From: SMXL01 sp036985715
GTDB lineage: Bacteria; Bacteroidota; Rhodothermia; Rhodothermales; UBA10348
Assembly: GCA_036985715.1 (NCBI GenBank)
Contig: BTQE01000161.1
Coordinates: 1-5,650 of the forward strand
DNA length: 5,650 nt
Reading direction: 5' to 3'
The notes below the pieces were generated by a model. It saw only the letters and a program-made list of their open reading frames with translations. It was not told the DNA's origin and did not search any database. Positions 5,585-5,650 of the stretch are shown in pieces. How positions within the stretch are numbered: the first letter of the stretch is position 1; every line of letters begins with the position of its first letter. The position numbers were made by a program, and so were the translations under genes.

Positions 5585-5650
5585 TCATTGACTCTCGATT
5601 TTCATCGCTGTTGTCACTGGGATCTCCAGATAGATTTCCCGTCCGTTGAA
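5585..5650 (-). CDS. C-terminal end of an unidentified gene, cut by the window edge
   Basis: On the minus strand a frame is open from the window edge for 21 codons and ends in TGA (bases 5587-5585), reading FNGREIYLEIPVTTAMKIESQ. Its residue mix looks protein-like. The stop codon directly abuts the universal stress gene stop (5582-5584), a tight convergent arrangement like the GntR/moeA junction. Tandem TGATCA hexamers at 5575-5580 and 5582-5587 can form a 5-bp stem over the two stops. The fragment is too short to identify a family, and 21 open codons alone are weak evidence. Confidence 0.45.
   Translation of the reverse strand, partial: FNGREIYLEIPVTTAMKIESQ

Noticed and set aside
1..5650. 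A multi-gene system, mobile island or defence cluster
   Set aside because: No transposase, integrase, direct-repeat boundary, toxin-antitoxin pair, nuclease or phage gene is visible. The genes are mostly housekeeping, in separate transcription units, with no shared function.

Overview
The window reads as an ordinary chromosomal segment of an FCB-group bacterium, most likely near Rhodothermota/Balneolota or another Bacteroidota-like lineage. The main support is the first gene, whose C-terminus is a type IX secretion (T9SS) sorting domain with the NYPNPFNP motif common in those groups. The genes lack good Shine-Dalgarno sequences, and a Bacteroidetes-style promoter can be drawn upstream of the last complete gene; both fit the same assignment. 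The taxonomy is inferred from these traits and was not tested by a search.

Layout: (1) 1-792 (+), the 3' part of a secreted Asp-box (sialidase/VPS10-like propeller) protein with a T9SS tail. (2) 793-928, a short regulatory region with a post-stop hairpin, an imperfect dyad and a perfect 12-bp palindrome just before the preferred start of the next gene. (3) 929-1738 (+), a GntR/HutC-type transcription regulator with a UTRA ligand domain. (4) 1747-2958 (-), moeA, molybdenum insertion into molybdopterin, convergent with the regulator with 8 bp between stop codons. (5) 3032-4327 (+), pgi, glucose-6-phosphate isomerase, divergent from moeA across 73 bp. (6) 4328-4744, the only long non-coding stretch: a strong hairpin right after pgi, then AT-rich DNA with three DnaA-box-like 9-mers, one doubtful small ORF and a candidate promoter. 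(7) 4745-5584 (+), a tandem-domain universal stress protein. (8) 5585-5650 (-), probably the C-terminal end of another gene that abuts the stress-protein stop.

The genes do not form an operon. Each is a separate transcription unit: the orientations run + + - + + - and most junctions carry an inverted repeat. Glycolysis (pgi), molybdenum cofactor synthesis (moeA), stress response (Usp) and a surface protein have no evident shared task, so no multi-gene system is proposed.

I found no mobile element, CRISPR array, tRNA/rRNA or defence module. The observations most worth checking are the possible autoregulatory operator that also decides the start of the GntR gene, and the AT-rich 4355-4744 region. 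No exciting undescribed system can be claimed from this sequence.
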